From the NCBI RefSeq assembly GCF_000827125.1, contig NZ_CP010311.1, positions 992,001 to 1,056,000 on the forward strand: DNA of 64,000 nt, written 5' to 3'. Of this stretch, positions 1 to 11,960 are shown piece by piece. Both the position numbers and the translations under genes were made by a program. The notes under the pieces were generated by a model. The model was given only the letters and a program-made list of their open reading frames with translations, ran no database searches and had not been told where the DNA came from. Position 1 is the stretch's first letter, and every line of letters starts with the position of its first letter. Origin of the DNA: Geoalkalibacter subterraneus (GTDB taxonomy: Bacteria > Desulfobacterota > Desulfuromonadia > Desulfuromonadales > Geoalkalibacteraceae).

Positions 1-1
1 A

Positions 2-802
2 CGCGATTTTCGATGTTGGAAACGTTATGGTCACGGCCCGACAGACTTGAAAAAAGCGATGCGCGAAAGCTGCGATGTCTGGTTTTACCGCGTCGGACTG
101 GAGCTTGGCATCGACAAGCTCTCCGAAATGGCCCTGGAACTTGGACTCGGCAATGAACTGGGGTTTGATCTCGGCGGAGAAAAATCGGGACTGGTGCCGA
201 CTCGGGAGTGGAAACGTGCGCGATTCAATGCCTCCTGGTATGATGGCGAAACGGTCAATACCTCGATCGGGCAGGGGTTTGTTCTCGCCACTCCGTTGCA
301 ATTGGCCACCATGACTGCAACTGTGGCCAACGGTGGATTGCTGGTGCGGCCGCGTATTATCAAAAAGATTGAAAGCTGGGACGGGGAAGTTCTTCTGGAA
401 TCCGAGACCGAGGTGTTGCAGACTGTCGAATTTCAAGGCAATAATCTGGAAATCGTTCAGAACAGCCTTGAAGCGGTCGTGAATGAACCGCGCGGAACCG
501 GTTGGGCAGCGCGTCTTGATCAGGTAAAAGTCGCGGGGAAAACCGGGACAGCGCAGGTGGTGCGCCTTCGTGCAGACGACGAGGAGCCGGATGAGGAAGG
601 GATTCCCTATCGATTCCGCGATCATGCCCTGTTTGTCGCCTATGCGCCTGCCGATGACCCGCGTATCGCCGTTGCCGTTATCGTTGAGCATGGTGAGCAC
701 GGCAGCACTACGGCCGCACCAGTGGCGCGCAGCATCCTGCAGGCTTATTTCGGACTCCCGGAAGACCGCGTATCTCCGGTCAACGGCTACCCTGGAGACT
801 GA
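2..802 (+). CDS. mrdA: Penicillin-binding protein 2, C-terminal part (5' end outside window)
   Basis: The reading frame is open from base 2, so the gene starts upstream of the window; 266 residues are visible. PBP2 is the inner-membrane transpeptidase that cross-links peptidoglycan during side-wall growth. The visible part is the transpeptidase domain. The SxN-type motif reads Ser-Cys-Asp (bases 68-76), in a typical SCDVWFY context, and the KTG triad lies at 539-547 in the sequence GKTGTAQ. The Ser-x-x-Lys nucleophile and the N-terminal dimerisation domain lie outside the window. The stop is 5 bp before rodA, the usual mrdA-rodA arrangement, which supports PBP2 over PBP3 (FtsI). Confidence 0.93.
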   Translation, partial: RDFRCWKRYGHGPTDLKKAMRESCDVWFYRVGLELGIDKLSEMALELGLGNELGFDLGGEKSGLVPTREWKRARFNASWYDGETVNTSIGQGFVLATPLQLATMTATVANGGLLVRPRIIKKIESWDGEVLLESETEVLQTVEFQGNNLEIVQNSLEAVVNEPRGTGWAARLDQVKVAGKTGTAQVVRLRADDEEPDEEGIPYRFRDHALFVAYAPADDPRIAVAVIVEHGEHGSTTAAPVARSILQAYFGLPEDRVSPVNGYPGD

Positions 803-807
803 TTTTT

Positions 808-1905
808 ATGTTTGACCGCCGTTTACTGTTCAACTTTGACTGGACTCTGCTGCTGACGGTTCTGGCCCTGGCTGCAATCGGCATCGCCAGCCTCTACAGT
901 GCCACCTCCGGCTGGGAGACGACCAGTACCCCCATTTATCTCAAGCAGCTTTCCTGGCTGGGAATCGGTCTTCTCATCGCTCTGGGAATGTGTTGTTTCG
1001 ATTACCGCCACCTTGAACACATGGGATTCAATCTGTACCTGGCCAACCTGCTGTTGCTGGCGGCGGTTCTGGTGGTGGGCAAGACCTCCATGGGGGCAAC
1101 CCGCTGGCTTGATTTCGGGGTTTTTAATCTGCAGCCGAGCGAGGTGATGAAGATCGTCATCATCATCACCCTTGCGCGCTATTTCAGTGAACACGGGCAC
1201 CTCCAGGGACATACGCTGCGGGAACTGGTGCGTCCTTTCGCGCTGGTGGCGGTTCCTGTCGTGCTCACCATGAAACAGCCGGACCTGGGAACAGCGCTTC
1301 TGATTCTGTTTATCGCCGTGGTTATGATTCTTTTCGCCGGCATCCGTCGCTCAACCCTGACGGTCCTCGGTGTTCTGGGCACGCTGGCGGCCGGTGGCGG
1401 ATGGTTTCTGCTACGTGATTATCAGAAGCAGCGCATCCTGACATTTCTCAATCCCGAAAACGATCCCCTCGGGTCCGGTTATCACATCATCCAATCAAAA
1501 ATTGCCGTCGGCTCCGGCGGTTTGTTCGGTAAGGGCTACATGCAGGGAACCCAGTCCCAGCTGTCTTTTCTGCCTGAGCGCCATACGGATTTCGCGTTTT
1601 CAGTTTTTGCTGAAGAATGGGGGTTCGTTGGAAGCTTCTTCCTTTTAATGCTTTATCTTTTCCTGATTGTGTGGGGGATTTATATTGCACGCTGCGCCGC
1701 CGACCGCTTCGGTACTTTCCTGGCGGTGGGGGTGGTGGCCATGCTGTTCTGGCATATCGTGGTCAACCTGGGGATGGTGATCGGACTGTTGCCGGTCGTC
1801 GGCGTGCCTCTTCCTCTGTTTTCCTATGGGGGCACAAGTATGGTGACGACCATGATCGGAACAGGACTGCTGCTCAATGTCAGTATGAGGCGCTTCATGT
1901 TCTGA
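808..1905 (+). CDS. rodA: Rod shape-determining protein RodA (SEDS glycosyltransferase)
   Basis: This 365-residue polytopic membrane protein belongs to the SEDS family. RodA polymerises lipid II glycan strands and works with PBP2. The sequence shows about ten hydrophobic segments. The family signature near the C terminus, LLPVVGVPLPLFSYGGTS, is intact and distinguishes RodA/FtsW from other membrane proteins. The upstream PBP2 gene makes RodA more likely than FtsW. The ATG is 5 bp after the mrdA stop, with no strong SD site, so translation is probably coupled. Confidence 0.95.
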   Translation: MFDRRLLFNFDWTLLLTVLALAAIGIASLYSATSGWETTSTPIYLKQLSWLGIGLLIALGMCCFDYRHLEHMGFNLYLANLLLLAAVLVVGKTSMGATRWLDFGVFNLQPSEVMKIVIIITLARYFSEHGHLQGHTLRELVRPFALVAVPVVLTMKQPDLGTALLILFIAVVMILFAGIRRSTLTVLGVLGTLAAGGGWFLLRDYQKQRILTFLNPENDPLGSGYHIIQSKIAVGSGGLFGKGYMQGTQSQLSFLPERHTDFAFSVFAEEWGFVGSFFLLMLYLFLIVWGIYIARCAADRFGTFLAVGVVAMLFWHIVVNLGMVIGLLPVVGVPLPLFSYGGTSMVTTMIGTGLLLNVSMRRFMF

Positions 1906-2001
1906 GCGCGGATATCTGAACGCATTCCTCGCGAATGAAGAGTTTTTGTTATAATGAACCACGAACCTGCAACGACTGAACCCTGGCAGGAGGCTGGTGT
2001 T

Positions 2002-3021
2002 ATGAAAAAGGCTCAATTCTGGCAACCTCTGGATCAGAACCGCGTCCTCTGTAATCTGTGTCGGTTTCACTGTCGCATCACACCTGGACGGCGCGGGTTA
2101 TGCGGTGTGCGGGAAAATCGCGATGGTGCCCTCTATACCCTGGTCTATGGATGGAGCATTGCCGAACACGCCGATCCGATAGAAAAAAAACCGCTGTTTC
2201 ATTTTCTGCCCGGCACGCGGAGTTTCTCCGTTGCGACCGCCGGCTGCAATTTTCACTGTCTGCACTGTCAGAATTATCAGATTTCCCAACTCTCCCGTGA
2301 AGCAGGCGGAGAAATCCCCGGCCAGCCCCTGTCCCCGGAACAGATTGTCTCCCGCGCGCTGGATGCCGGCTGCCGTTCCATCGCCTATACCTACACCGAA
2401 CCCACCATCTTCTTCGAATACGCTTACGACACGGCCGTACTGGCCCACGAAGCCGGCCTGAAAAATGTTTTTGTCAGCAACGGCTATATCACAACCGAAG
2501 CTTTGGAAAAAATCGCTCCGTACCTTGATGCCGCCAACATTGACCTGAAAGCGTTTTCCGACAGATTTTACCGCGAAGTGACCGGCGCGAGCCTGGCAGG
2601 TGTGCTGGAGTGCCTGCGCGATTATCATCGGCTGGGAATCTGGCTGGAGGTGACCACGCTGCTGATCCCGGAACATAACGATGCCCCTGACGAACTGCAG
2701 GCGATGGCTTCATTTATTGTCGATGAGTTGGGAGTGGATACACCCTGGCATGTGACCGCATTTTATCCCACTTATCGCATGAACGACGTGCCTCCAACCC
2801 CTCCGAAAACCCTGCTGCGAGCACGTCGTATCGGTCAGGAGGCCGGGCTGCACTATGTCTATACCGGCAATGTTGCGGATGTGGAGGGTGAAAGCACCTT
2901 CTGTCCCCAGTGCGGCGCGCTGGTCATCGAGCGGCGCGGCTTTCGCCTGGGCACCTGCCACCTGGATGAGGGGAAATGCCGTGAATGCGGAGCCCGCATT
3001 GCCGGAGTCGGTCTGGATTAG
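2002..3021 (+). CDS. amrS: AmmeMemoRadiSam system radical SAM enzyme
   Basis: A 339-residue radical SAM protein. The cluster-binding CxxxCxxC is seen as CNFHCLHC around residues 80-87. N-terminal cysteines (CNLCRFHC and a later Cys) and a C-terminal zinc-ribbon pattern (CPQCG ... CRECG) match the PflA-like family that occurs with AMMECR1 and Memo proteins. Neither partner is in this window, so the substrate is unknown. The start was set at 2002 because a perfect AGGAGG (1988-1993) sits 8 bases upstream; an in-frame ATG at 1954 lacks such a site. The gene ends 12 bp from the convergent yidD-like gene. Confidence 0.85.
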   Translation: MKKAQFWQPLDQNRVLCNLCRFHCRITPGRRGLCGVRENRDGALYTLVYGWSIAEHADPIEKKPLFHFLPGTRSFSVATAGCNFHCLHCQNYQISQLSREAGGEIPGQPLSPEQIVSRALDAGCRSIAYTYTEPTIFFEYAYDTAVLAHEAGLKNVFVSNGYITTEALEKIAPYLDAANIDLKAFSDRFYREVTGASLAGVLECLRDYHRLGIWLEVTTLLIPEHNDAPDELQAMASFIVDELGVDTPWHVTAFYPTYRMNDVPPTPPKTLLRARRIGQEAGLHYVYTGNVADVEGESTFCPQCGALVIERRGFRLGTCHLDEGKCRECGARIAGVGLD

Positions 3022-3033
3022 TCCCTTGCCTTA

Positions 3034-3462
3034 TCACGGGGCGGGGATGCCGGCCGAATTGGGAAGCCAGAAGTCGTTGTTGTCGAGCGGGTCGAAGTAG
3101 CGGATTCGGCCAGGCCCCGGCACGGGATGCGTTTTCTCCCGGGGGGTGTTCTCGTGGAGCAGGCGGTCGACGGTGAGCATGATCGCCAATGCCGGACCAT
3201 GCCGGTCGAGGGCGTGAAGGGCATAGGCCGAACAGGTCGGCGTCATGGGGCAGCGGGGGCCATCAACGGGCGAGATGAATTCTTGGAAAAAGCCGATCCC
3301 GTAGCGCAGGATACTCATGTCGCTGCCCTTGTCGACCGGTGCTGAATTGCGCGCTGCCGGTACCTGCCACGGCCCCCAGGATGGTGCTTGGGCATTTGCT
3401 TTTGCGCCTCCGCTGGGGCCCGCCAGCAGCAGGATCAGGGCGGCGCCCCACAGGACTCTCAT
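3034..3462 (-). CDS. yidD: YidD-family protein with an N-terminal signal-like extension
   Basis: A 142-residue protein whose middle (about residues 50-105) matches the YidD/DUF37 domain: FFQEFISPVDGPRCPMTPTCS followed by SAYALHALDRHG. YidD helps membrane-protein insertion at the inner membrane. Usual YidD proteins have about 70-95 residues and no signal peptide. Here a hydrophobic signal-like N terminus (about residues 1-26, ending near ANAQA) precedes the domain, and a tail containing DPLDNNDFW follows. The start overlaps the rarA stop by 4 bp (ATGA), implying coupled translation. An internal ATG (codon 49, at 3318) would give a classic 94-residue YidD, so the long start is probable but not certain. 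Confidence 0.8.
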   Translation of the reverse strand: MRVLWGAALILLLAGPSGGAKANAQAPSWGPWQVPAARNSAPVDKGSDMSILRYGIGFFQEFISPVDGPRCPMTPTCSAYALHALDRHGPALAIMLTVDRLLHENTPREKTHPVPGPGRIRYFDPLDNNDFWLPNSAGIPAP

Positions 3463-4799
3463 TCTGATGCATCCTTCGGATCGTCACCGCGCTTTTTTTT
3501 GTGCCGCAAGGATTCGTGATAGCGCATGCGCTCGCCGATCATCTTTTCGTAGCCGCGATCCGTCGGGGTGTAAAACCGCCGCTCCGCCAATTGGTCGGGG
3601 AGGTGGGTCTGGGGCGCCACGCCGTGTTCATAATCATGGGCATAGCGGTAATCGCGCCCGTATCCCAGGTCTTTCATCAGGGAGGTCGGTGCGTTGCGGA
3701 TGTGCATCGGCACCGGCAGCGCGCCGCTGTTGCGCACTTCCTTCAAGGCGGCGTTTATTCCGGCATAGGAGGCATTGCTTTTGGGTGCCGTGGCAAGGTA
3801 GGTCACGCCCTGGGCCAGATTGATCCGTGCTTCGGGCAGTCCGATAAAATGCACCGCCTGCTGAACGGCGAGGGCGACCTGCAGGCCGCGCGGGTCGGCA
3901 TTGCCCACATCTTCGGAGGCGAAAATAACCAGGCGGCGGGCGATGAACAGGGGATCGTCGCCGGCCTCCAGCATGCGTGCCAGCCAGTAGAGGGCGGCGT
4001 CCGGGTCGGAGCCGCGCATGCTTTTGATCAATGCCGATATGACGTTGTAATGCTCTTCGCCGCCTTTGTCGTAGAGCAGCGGCTTTTTCTGCAGGCTTTC
4101 TGCGACGTGGTCCCGTGTCAGAACATGGCCTTCGGCTGAGAGGGTTGCGACTTCCAGCGCGTTCAAGGCGGCGCGCGCGTCGCCGTCGGCGCTTTCGACG
4201 ATGAAGTCAAAAGCCTCCTGCTCTAGTTCCATGTGGCGGTCCCCAAGGCCGCGTGGATCGCTCAGTGCGCGACGCAGCAGCGCGCCGATGGCCTCGGCGT
4301 CAAGGGGGTGAAGGACAAAGACACGTGAGCGCGACAGCAGCGCGGCATTCACTTCAAAGGACGGGTTTTCGGTCGTTGCGCCGATCAGAATGATGTCGCC
4401 GCGTTCGACGTGGGGGAGAAAGGCATCCTGCTGCGCCTTGTTGAAACGGTGAATCTCGTCGATGAACAGCAGTGTCTTGCGTCCGTGGTAGGCTTTGTCT
4501 TCCCGCGCCTTGGCGACAATCTCCCGCACGTCTTTGACTCCCTGCAGCACAGCCGAGAAGGAAACAAAATGGCTGCGGGTGGTGTGCGCGATGACTTGGC
4601 CCAGGGTTGTTTTGCCCGTGCCCGGCGGGCCCCAGAAAATCAGGGAAGATATCCGGTCGGTTTCAATCAGGCGCCGCAGGGGCTTTCCCGGGCCAACGAG
4701 ATGCTGCTGCCCGACGACCTCGTCAATGCTGCGCGGCCGCATGCGTTCGGCAAGTGGGGCATCGGGGGATTCCTGTCTGCTGTGTTCAAATAGATCCAT
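3459..4799 (-). CDS. rarA: Replication-associated recombination protein A (RarA/MgsA AAA+ ATPase)
   Basis: A 446-residue AAA+ protein that acts at stalled replication forks and resembles clamp-loader subunits. Walker A reads GPPGTGKTT and Walker B reads [10 protein letters not shown], both early in the protein. The C-terminal part ([23 protein letters not shown] and PMHIRNAPT) is typical of the MgsA tetramerisation domain. The start at 4799 (MDLFEHSRQ) matches family length; an upstream in-frame ATG would add 40 unconserved residues. A GGAG lies 12 bases upstream. It is divergent from nadK, and its stop is coupled to the yidD-like gene. Confidence 0.95.
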   Translation of the reverse strand: MDLFEHSRQESPDAPLAERMRPRSIDEVVGQQHLVGPGKPLRRLIETDRISSLIFWGPPGTGKTTLGQVIAHTTRSHFVSFSAVLQGVKDVREIVAKAREDKAYHGRKTLLFIDEIHRFNKAQQDAFLPHVERGDIILIGATTENPSFEVNAALLSRSRVFVLHPLDAEAIGALLRRALSDPRGLGDRHMELEQEAFDFIVESADGDARAALNALEVATLSAEGHVLTRDHVAESLQKKPLLYDKGGEEHYNVISALIKSMRGSDPDAALYWLARMLEAGDDPLFIARRLVIFASEDVGNADPRGLQVALAVQQAVHFIGLPEARINLAQGVTYLATAPKSNASYAGINAALKEVRNSGALPVPMHIRNAPTSLMKDLGYGRDYRYAHDYEHGVAPQTHLPDQLAERRFYTPTDRGYEKMIGERMRYHESLRHKKKRGDDPKDASE

Positions 4800-4825
4800 T
4801 TTAGATTTTATCTCCAGTCGGAGCG

Positions 4826-4855
4826 ATTCTAGCATAAGGATTCCTGCTGCAACAA
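4826..4855 (-). promoter_or_regulatory. Candidate sigma-70 promoter for rarA-yidD
   Basis: On the minus strand an extended -10 (TGC then TAGAAT, 4834-4826) lies 18 bases after TTGTTG (4855-4850). Transcription would start near 4819, about 20 bases before the rarA ATG. This is pattern matching only. Confidence 0.45.
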
Positions 4856-4935
4856 CTGCCGCGGATGCCATCGACAGGGATAGACTCGGAGCCCGAGCTG
4901 TGGTAATTTCCGACGGCAATCAAGGAGGATTCCGG

Positions 4936-5790
4936 ATGAAGAGAGTTGGACTCTACGCAAAAAAACATCATCCCGACGCCGTCGGTTTCGGACGCGAGGT
5001 CATGAACTGGCTGCTCGCGCGCAATATCGAGGTGATGCTTGAGGAGGATCTTGCCTCTGCTCTCGGCGTCACGCGCGATTATGTGGATGACGAGATTCCC
5101 GAGCGCTCGGATCTGATCATCGTTCTGGGGGGCGATGGAACCCTGATTTCAGTCGCCCGTCATGTCGGGGCGCGCATGAAGCCGATCCTCGGCGTCAATC
5201 TCGGCAGCCTGGGATTTCTTACAGAGATCACGCAGGATGAGACTTTTACCACGCTTGAACGGGTGGTTAAGGGAGATTTCGAGGTTTCCGGCCGTTTAAT
5301 GCTCGACGCGGTGGTGCGCCGCGACGGCAACGAAATTGCGCGCTATTCCGTTCTTAACGATGCCGTAATCAACAAAGGGGCCCTGGCGCGCATTATCGAT
5401 ATGGAAGCCTGGGTCGATCAGGATTACCTGACGACATTCAAAGCCGACGGGCTGATCATTGCGACACCCACCGGTTCCACCGCTTACAACCTGGCCGCCG
5501 GCGGACCGATTATTTATCCCGGCCTGAACTGCCTCGTCATCTCGCCTATCTGCCCTCATATGCTGACCAACCGGCCGGTGATCGTTTCGAGCAAGTCGGT
5601 GATCCGCATCGAGGTTAAATTCCAGGACCAGCATGTGGTGCTGACAGCCGACGGACAGGTGGGCATGCCGCTGCGCGGCGGCGATGTGGTTGAGCTGCGT
5701 CGCTCACAGACCCGCACCATGCTGGTCAAGAGCCCGAGCAAAAATTATTTCGAGGTGCTGCGCGCCAAATTACGCTGGGGGGAGCGCTGA
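4936..5790 (+). CDS. nadK: NAD(+) kinase
   Basis: A 284-residue protein that phosphorylates NAD to NADP using ATP or polyphosphate in the cytoplasm. The phosphate-binding GGDGT lies at residues 65-69. The second family block, NLGSLGFL, and the third, TPTGSTAYNLAAGGP, are intact. The ATG at 4936 follows AAGGAGGAT (4922-4930), a near-perfect SD site; upstream in-frame ATGs fall inside the divergent rarA region. The stop is 1 bp before recN. The nadK-recN pairing is common in bacteria. Confidence 0.96.
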   Translation: MKRVGLYAKKHHPDAVGFGREVMNWLLARNIEVMLEEDLASALGVTRDYVDDEIPERSDLIIVLGGDGTLISVARHVGARMKPILGVNLGSLGFLTEITQDETFTTLERVVKGDFEVSGRLMLDAVVRRDGNEIARYSVLNDAVINKGALARIIDMEAWVDQDYLTTFKADGLIIATPTGSTAYNLAAGGPIIYPGLNCLVISPICPHMLTNRPVIVSSKSVIRIEVKFQDQHVVLTADGQVGMPLRGGDVVELRRSQTRTMLVKSPSKNYFEVLRAKLRWGER

Positions 5791-5791
5791 G

Positions 5792-7465
5792 GTGCTGACC
5801 GATCTCAACATCCGCAACTTTGCGATCATCGACCGGCTGCATGTGCGTTTCGGCGCCGGTTTCAACGTTCTCAGTGGAGAAACCGGCGCCGGCAAGTCCA
5901 TTCTTCTCGGCGCGGTCGGCCTGCTGCTTGGCGCGCGGGCGCGTGTCGAGGATATCCGCACCGGAGAGGATGAAGCCGCTGTGGAGGCCTTGTTTGAGAT
6001 CGACGAGCAGATGGCGGCCGACCTTGCTCCGTTGTTCGAGGAGGGGGCGATCGACTTCGATGGATCGGAGGTTCTGATTCGCCGACTCGTGAGCCGCAAC
6101 GGCAAAAATCGCGTGTTTCTCAACGGCGCCCTGGTCACTCTGGGGCAGCTGCAGGCTGTCACCGGAAAACTGGTGACCATTTACGGCCAGCATGAGCACC
6201 AAAGTCTGCTCAAGTCTGAAAATCACCTGAAACTGCTTGATGATTTTGCCGGCAGCAGATCTCTTCTCGCCTCTTATCGCAGGGCTTATGAAGATCTCCG
6301 GCGGGCGCGCGAGAATCTGGACCGGCTGGAAACCGGCGAACGCGAACGACGGCAGCGCATCGATCTGCTCTCTTTTCAAAGCAGCGAAATTGCCGCAGCG
6401 CATCTCCAAGAGGGGGAAGACGAAGAGCTTGAGAGTGAAAGGCGCCTGCTGCAGAATGCTGAAAAACTCACTGCCGCGACGCTGGGCGGATTTAACCATC
6501 TGTATGGGGAGGATGGAGCCGTCTGCGAGATGGTCGATCAGGCGGCGACCTCCCTCGAAACACTGCTGGAGGTGGATTCACGCCTGGGCGAATTTGCCGA
6601 AGCCCTGCGCAGCGCACAATACAGCCTGGAGGATGTCGCGGCGCAGCTGCGCAGTTATTCCGAGGTCCTGACCTTCGATCCCCAGCGCCTTGATGAAGTG
6701 GAAAACCGTCTTGCCGTGCTGGCCGGGTTGAAGCGCAAATACGGCAGCACCGTTGCCGACATTCTGGCTTATCGTGACCAGATCGACAAAGAGCTTACTG
6801 AACTTGAGGATATCGACGAGTCGCGCGCACAGGTCACCGCCCGTATCGAACAGTGCGAAAAGGATGTCCGTGCTCGCGGCGAAGAACTCTCTGCCCTCCG
6901 GCGACAGGCTGCTCTTGAGCTGGCGCAGAAGGTGGAGCATGAACTGACGGATCTGGCCATGGGGCAGGCCCGGTTCGAGATCCGCTGCAGCACGCTCGAG
7001 GATTTTTCCGCTAATGGCCTGGAGAAAGTCGAGTTTTTTCTTGCGCCTAACCCCGGCGAGGAAGCGCGCCCCATGGCCCGCATCGCTTCAGGCGGCGAGC
7101 TGTCCCGCATCATGCTGGCCCTGAAGCGAGCCGCCCCGGGGCATGAAACTCAAACGCTCATTTTCGATGAAGTCGACGCCGGCATCGGTGGCGTGACTGC
7201 CACGCGGGTCGGTGAGAAGCTGCGCTCACTGGCGTCGGAGCAGCAGGTGCTGTGCGTAACACACCTGCCCCAGGTGGCCGCTTTCGCCGACCGGCAGTAC
7301 CTCATCGCCAAGTCCGAGGTCGACGGGCGAACCCGCACCGAAGTTGATCTGCTTGATGAGCAGGGGCGGGTCCGGGAGATGGCCCGTATGCTTGGAGGCG
7401 CGCGCACCACCGAGCGCAGTCTTGAGCACGCACGTGAGCTGATCAGCTCTTCCGTGGTGCGCTGA
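5792..7465 (+). CDS. recN: DNA repair protein RecN
   Basis: A 557-residue SMC-like ATPase of double-strand break repair. It has an N-terminal Walker A (GETGAGKS), a long coiled-coil middle, the ABC signature ASGGELSR and Walker B LIFDEVDAGIGG. The GTG at 5792 begins MLTDLNIRNFAI, the usual RecN N terminus, and follows a G-rich SD site inside the end of nadK. Only 1 bp separates it from nadK, so the two are almost certainly co-transcribed. Confidence 0.96.
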   Translation: MLTDLNIRNFAIIDRLHVRFGAGFNVLSGETGAGKSILLGAVGLLLGARARVEDIRTGEDEAAVEALFEIDEQMAADLAPLFEEGAIDFDGSEVLIRRLVSRNGKNRVFLNGALVTLGQLQAVTGKLVTIYGQHEHQSLLKSENHLKLLDDFAGSRSLLASYRRAYEDLRRARENLDRLETGERERRQRIDLLSFQSSEIAAAHLQEGEDEELESERRLLQNAEKLTAATLGGFNHLYGEDGAVCEMVDQAATSLETLLEVDSRLGEFAEALRSAQYSLEDVAAQLRSYSEVLTFDPQRLDEVENRLAVLAGLKRKYGSTVADILAYRDQIDKELTELEDIDESRAQVTARIEQCEKDVRARGEELSALRRQAALELAQKVEHELTDLAMGQARFEIRCSTLEDFSANGLEKVEFFLAPNPGEEARPMARIASGGELSRIMLALKRAAPGHETQTLIFDEVDAGIGGVTATRVGEKLRSLASEQQVLCVTHLPQVAAFADRQYLIAKSEVDGRTRTEVDLLDEQGRVREMARMLGGARTTERSLEHARELISSSVVR

Positions 7466-7530
7466 CCGTTTATCTGCTTTTACCTGTTGGCGTCGCGCCG
7501 CAGTACGGTGCGACAGAAAGGATGGCACAC

Positions 7531-7980
7531 ATGATCCGCAAAGCCCTGATCCCTGATGCCAGGGCAATTCAGAAACTGTTGATGGATTATTCGCGGGACG
7601 GGCTGATGCTGCCCCGTTCGCTTTCCGAGATTTATGAAAATATTCGTGATTTTTATGTCTTTGCTGAACAGGGCACCGTTCTCGGGACCGTCTGTCTGAG
7701 CATCTGCTGGGAGGACCTGGCTGAAGTGCGCTCCCTCGCAGTGGCAGAATCCGCATCCGGCCGGGGTATCGGCCGCAGCCTGGTTGAAATCTGCCTGGAA
7801 GAAGCCCGGGCATTGGGGCTGCGCCGTGTCTTCGCCCTGACTTACAAGCCTGGCTTTTTTGCAAAAATCGGTTTTCGGGAGATTGAAAAAAGTGAGCTTC
7901 CGCACAAGATCTGGGGCGATTGTCTGAAGTGTGCCAAATTCCCCGATTGTGATGAAATTGCGGTCTGCATCGATCTTTGA
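7531..7980 (+). CDS. GNAT N-acetyltransferase, COG1246 (short ArgA-like)
   Basis: A 149-residue GNAT protein. The acetyl-CoA loop is seen as ASGRGIGRSLVE, preceded by EVRSLAV. The tail WGDCLKCAKFPDCDEIAV, with a Cys-x-x-Cys and a third Cys, is typical of the short N-acetylglutamate synthase-like proteins of delta-proteobacteria. It may prime arginine synthesis by acetylating glutamate, which fits with argJ further on; that role is inferred. The ATG at 7531 is preferred because AGAAAGG (7515-7521) ends 9 bases upstream; an ATG at 7522 touches the SD site. Confidence 0.8.
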   Translation: MIRKALIPDARAIQKLLMDYSRDGLMLPRSLSEIYENIRDFYVFAEQGTVLGTVCLSICWEDLAEVRSLAVAESASGRGIGRSLVEICLEEARALGLRRVFALTYKPGFFAKIGFREIEKSELPHKIWGDCLKCAKFPDCDEIAVCIDL

Positions 7981-8014
7981 ATGACGCTGAAAGTTGGGTT
8001 GAACTGCGAATTTC

Positions 8015-8044
8015 TTGACAAAAGCCTTTAATGTTTCGTAATAA
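8015..8044 (+). promoter_or_regulatory. Candidate promoter before the M23 peptidase gene
   Basis: A perfect TTGACA (8015-8020) is followed after 18 bases by TAATAA (8039-8044), a weak -10 match. Transcription from it would begin near 8051, downstream of the ATG at 8031. This supports the TTG at 8091 as the real start of the following gene. Confidence 0.4.
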
Positions 8045-8090
8045 AAGAGGTGTTGTCCGAGCCGTGCAACCCGAAAAGAAAGGTTTTCGT

Positions 8091-8960
8091 TTGGCCAACG
8101 GAAAATTCACAATCCTGGTAATCCCTGAAGACGCCCAGCAGGTGCGGCGGGTGGTTCTGCGGCGTGGAACGCTGCGCCTTGCCGTTGTTGCGCTTTTCCT
8201 GCTGTTTGGCGCGCTGGGGTTCCTGAGTTGGGATCTGACGCGGAACCGGGCCGACATTGGTGAGCTTGAGTGGCTGCGCCAGGCCCATGTTTCGCAGGAT
8301 GTGGCCATGCGCGAGCTTTCCCGCGAACTTGAGTCTCTCCAGCGTCAGATGGCTGTGCTCGCACAAAATGATGCCAAGGTCAGGGTGCTGGCCGAGCTTA
8401 CTCCCGCAGCGCTCGAGTCGGGTACCGGCGTGGGCGGCCCTGCTGAAATTTCTCCGATGGAAGAGGCCTCCGATCTGCAACGTGAAATTGACCGGGTACG
8501 TGAGGCGATTTCCCTGCGTCGCGACAGCCAGGAGCAGATTCGCGGTTTTCTAAACGATCAAAGTTCCCTGCTGGCTGCCACTCCCCAGGGCAGGCCCACC
8601 AAAGGCTGGATCACTTCTGGATTCGGTATGCGAAATTCCCCCTTCACCGGCGTGCGTAAAATGCATGAAGGCATCGATATCGCCTGCCGAACGGGAACGC
8701 CGGTTATTGCCACCGCCGACGGCATCGTCAGTCGTGCGCAGAGCGTGGACGGATACGGCAAGCTGGTGGTGGTCGATCATGGCTACGGGTATCAGACCTT
8801 TTACGCCCATAACTCACGCATCCATGTCAAGGTCGGCGATCGGGTCAAGCGCGGCCAGAAGATCGCCGCCGTCGGCAGTACCGGCAGTTCGACCGGTCCG
8901 CACGTTCATTACGAAGTGCGTCTGAATCAGGTTCCCGTCAACCCCTATAAATTTCTCTGA
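8091..8960 (+). CDS. M23-family (LytM) peptidase with membrane anchor and coiled coil
   Basis: A 289-residue envelope protein. A single membrane segment (about residues 28-46) is followed by a coiled-coil region rich in Arg/Glu/Leu and then a C-terminal M23 domain. The zinc ligands are present: H and D in MHEGIDIA, and HVHYE near the end, with an intervening VVVDHGYGYQTFYAH block. It probably cuts peptidoglycan cross-links in the periplasm or activates other hydrolases. TTG at 8091 is chosen because AGAAAGG (8077-8083) lies 7 bases upstream. The ATG at 8031 has no SD site and may lie upstream of the transcript start. Confidence 0.85.
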   Translation: MANGKFTILVIPEDAQQVRRVVLRRGTLRLAVVALFLLFGALGFLSWDLTRNRADIGELEWLRQAHVSQDVAMRELSRELESLQRQMAVLAQNDAKVRVLAELTPAALESGTGVGGPAEISPMEEASDLQREIDRVREAISLRRDSQEQIRGFLNDQSSLLAATPQGRPTKGWITSGFGMRNSPFTGVRKMHEGIDIACRTGTPVIATADGIVSRAQSVDGYGKLVVVDHGYGYQTFYAHNSRIHVKVGDRVKRGQKIAAVGSTGSSTGPHVHYEVRLNQVPVNPYKFL

Positions 8961-8991
8961 GTTTTTTGGTCGCAGCAGCAAGTTTCCGTCG

Positions 8992-9022
8992 CCGGGTTTC
9001 CGCCCGGATTGTTTGTGTTTTT
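8992..9022 (+). terminator. Rho-independent terminator after the M23 peptidase
   Basis: CCGGG (8992-8996) and CCCGG (9003-9007) form a short GC stem with a 6-base loop, followed by a T-rich run (9008-9022). The stem is only 5 bp, so efficiency is uncertain. Confidence 0.5.
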
Positions 9023-9046
9023 CCGGAGTTGCGTGCTGCTTTGTTC

Positions 9047-9075
9047 TTGTGGCTCCCCGGGCGATGTGCTAAAAT
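9047..9075 (+). promoter_or_regulatory. Candidate secA promoter (extended -10)
   Basis: TTGTGG (9047-9052), a 17-base spacer and an extended -10, TGC-TAAAAT (9067-9075), suggest a start near 9082 and a leader of about 150 bases before secA. No secM-like leader peptide was recognised in that leader. Confidence 0.45.
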
Positions 9076-9233
9076 CCCCGCCTGGTAATGTTCATGAAAA
9101 AGTTCGTTTTTTTGTTTTTTTCTGATGCTTTTTCATCAGCTGCCTGATTGCTTTTCCCACCTCAATATCAAAGTATGTCCCGCCGCCGGCGCAGGGTTTC
9201 GTTTGCTTGGTTGGCAGGGCTTGGAGTTTGTAA

Positions 9234-11924
<2,691 letters not shown>

Positions 11925-11960
11925 AAGGGGCATGACAGGGTGAATCAGGGGGAGATGGGC

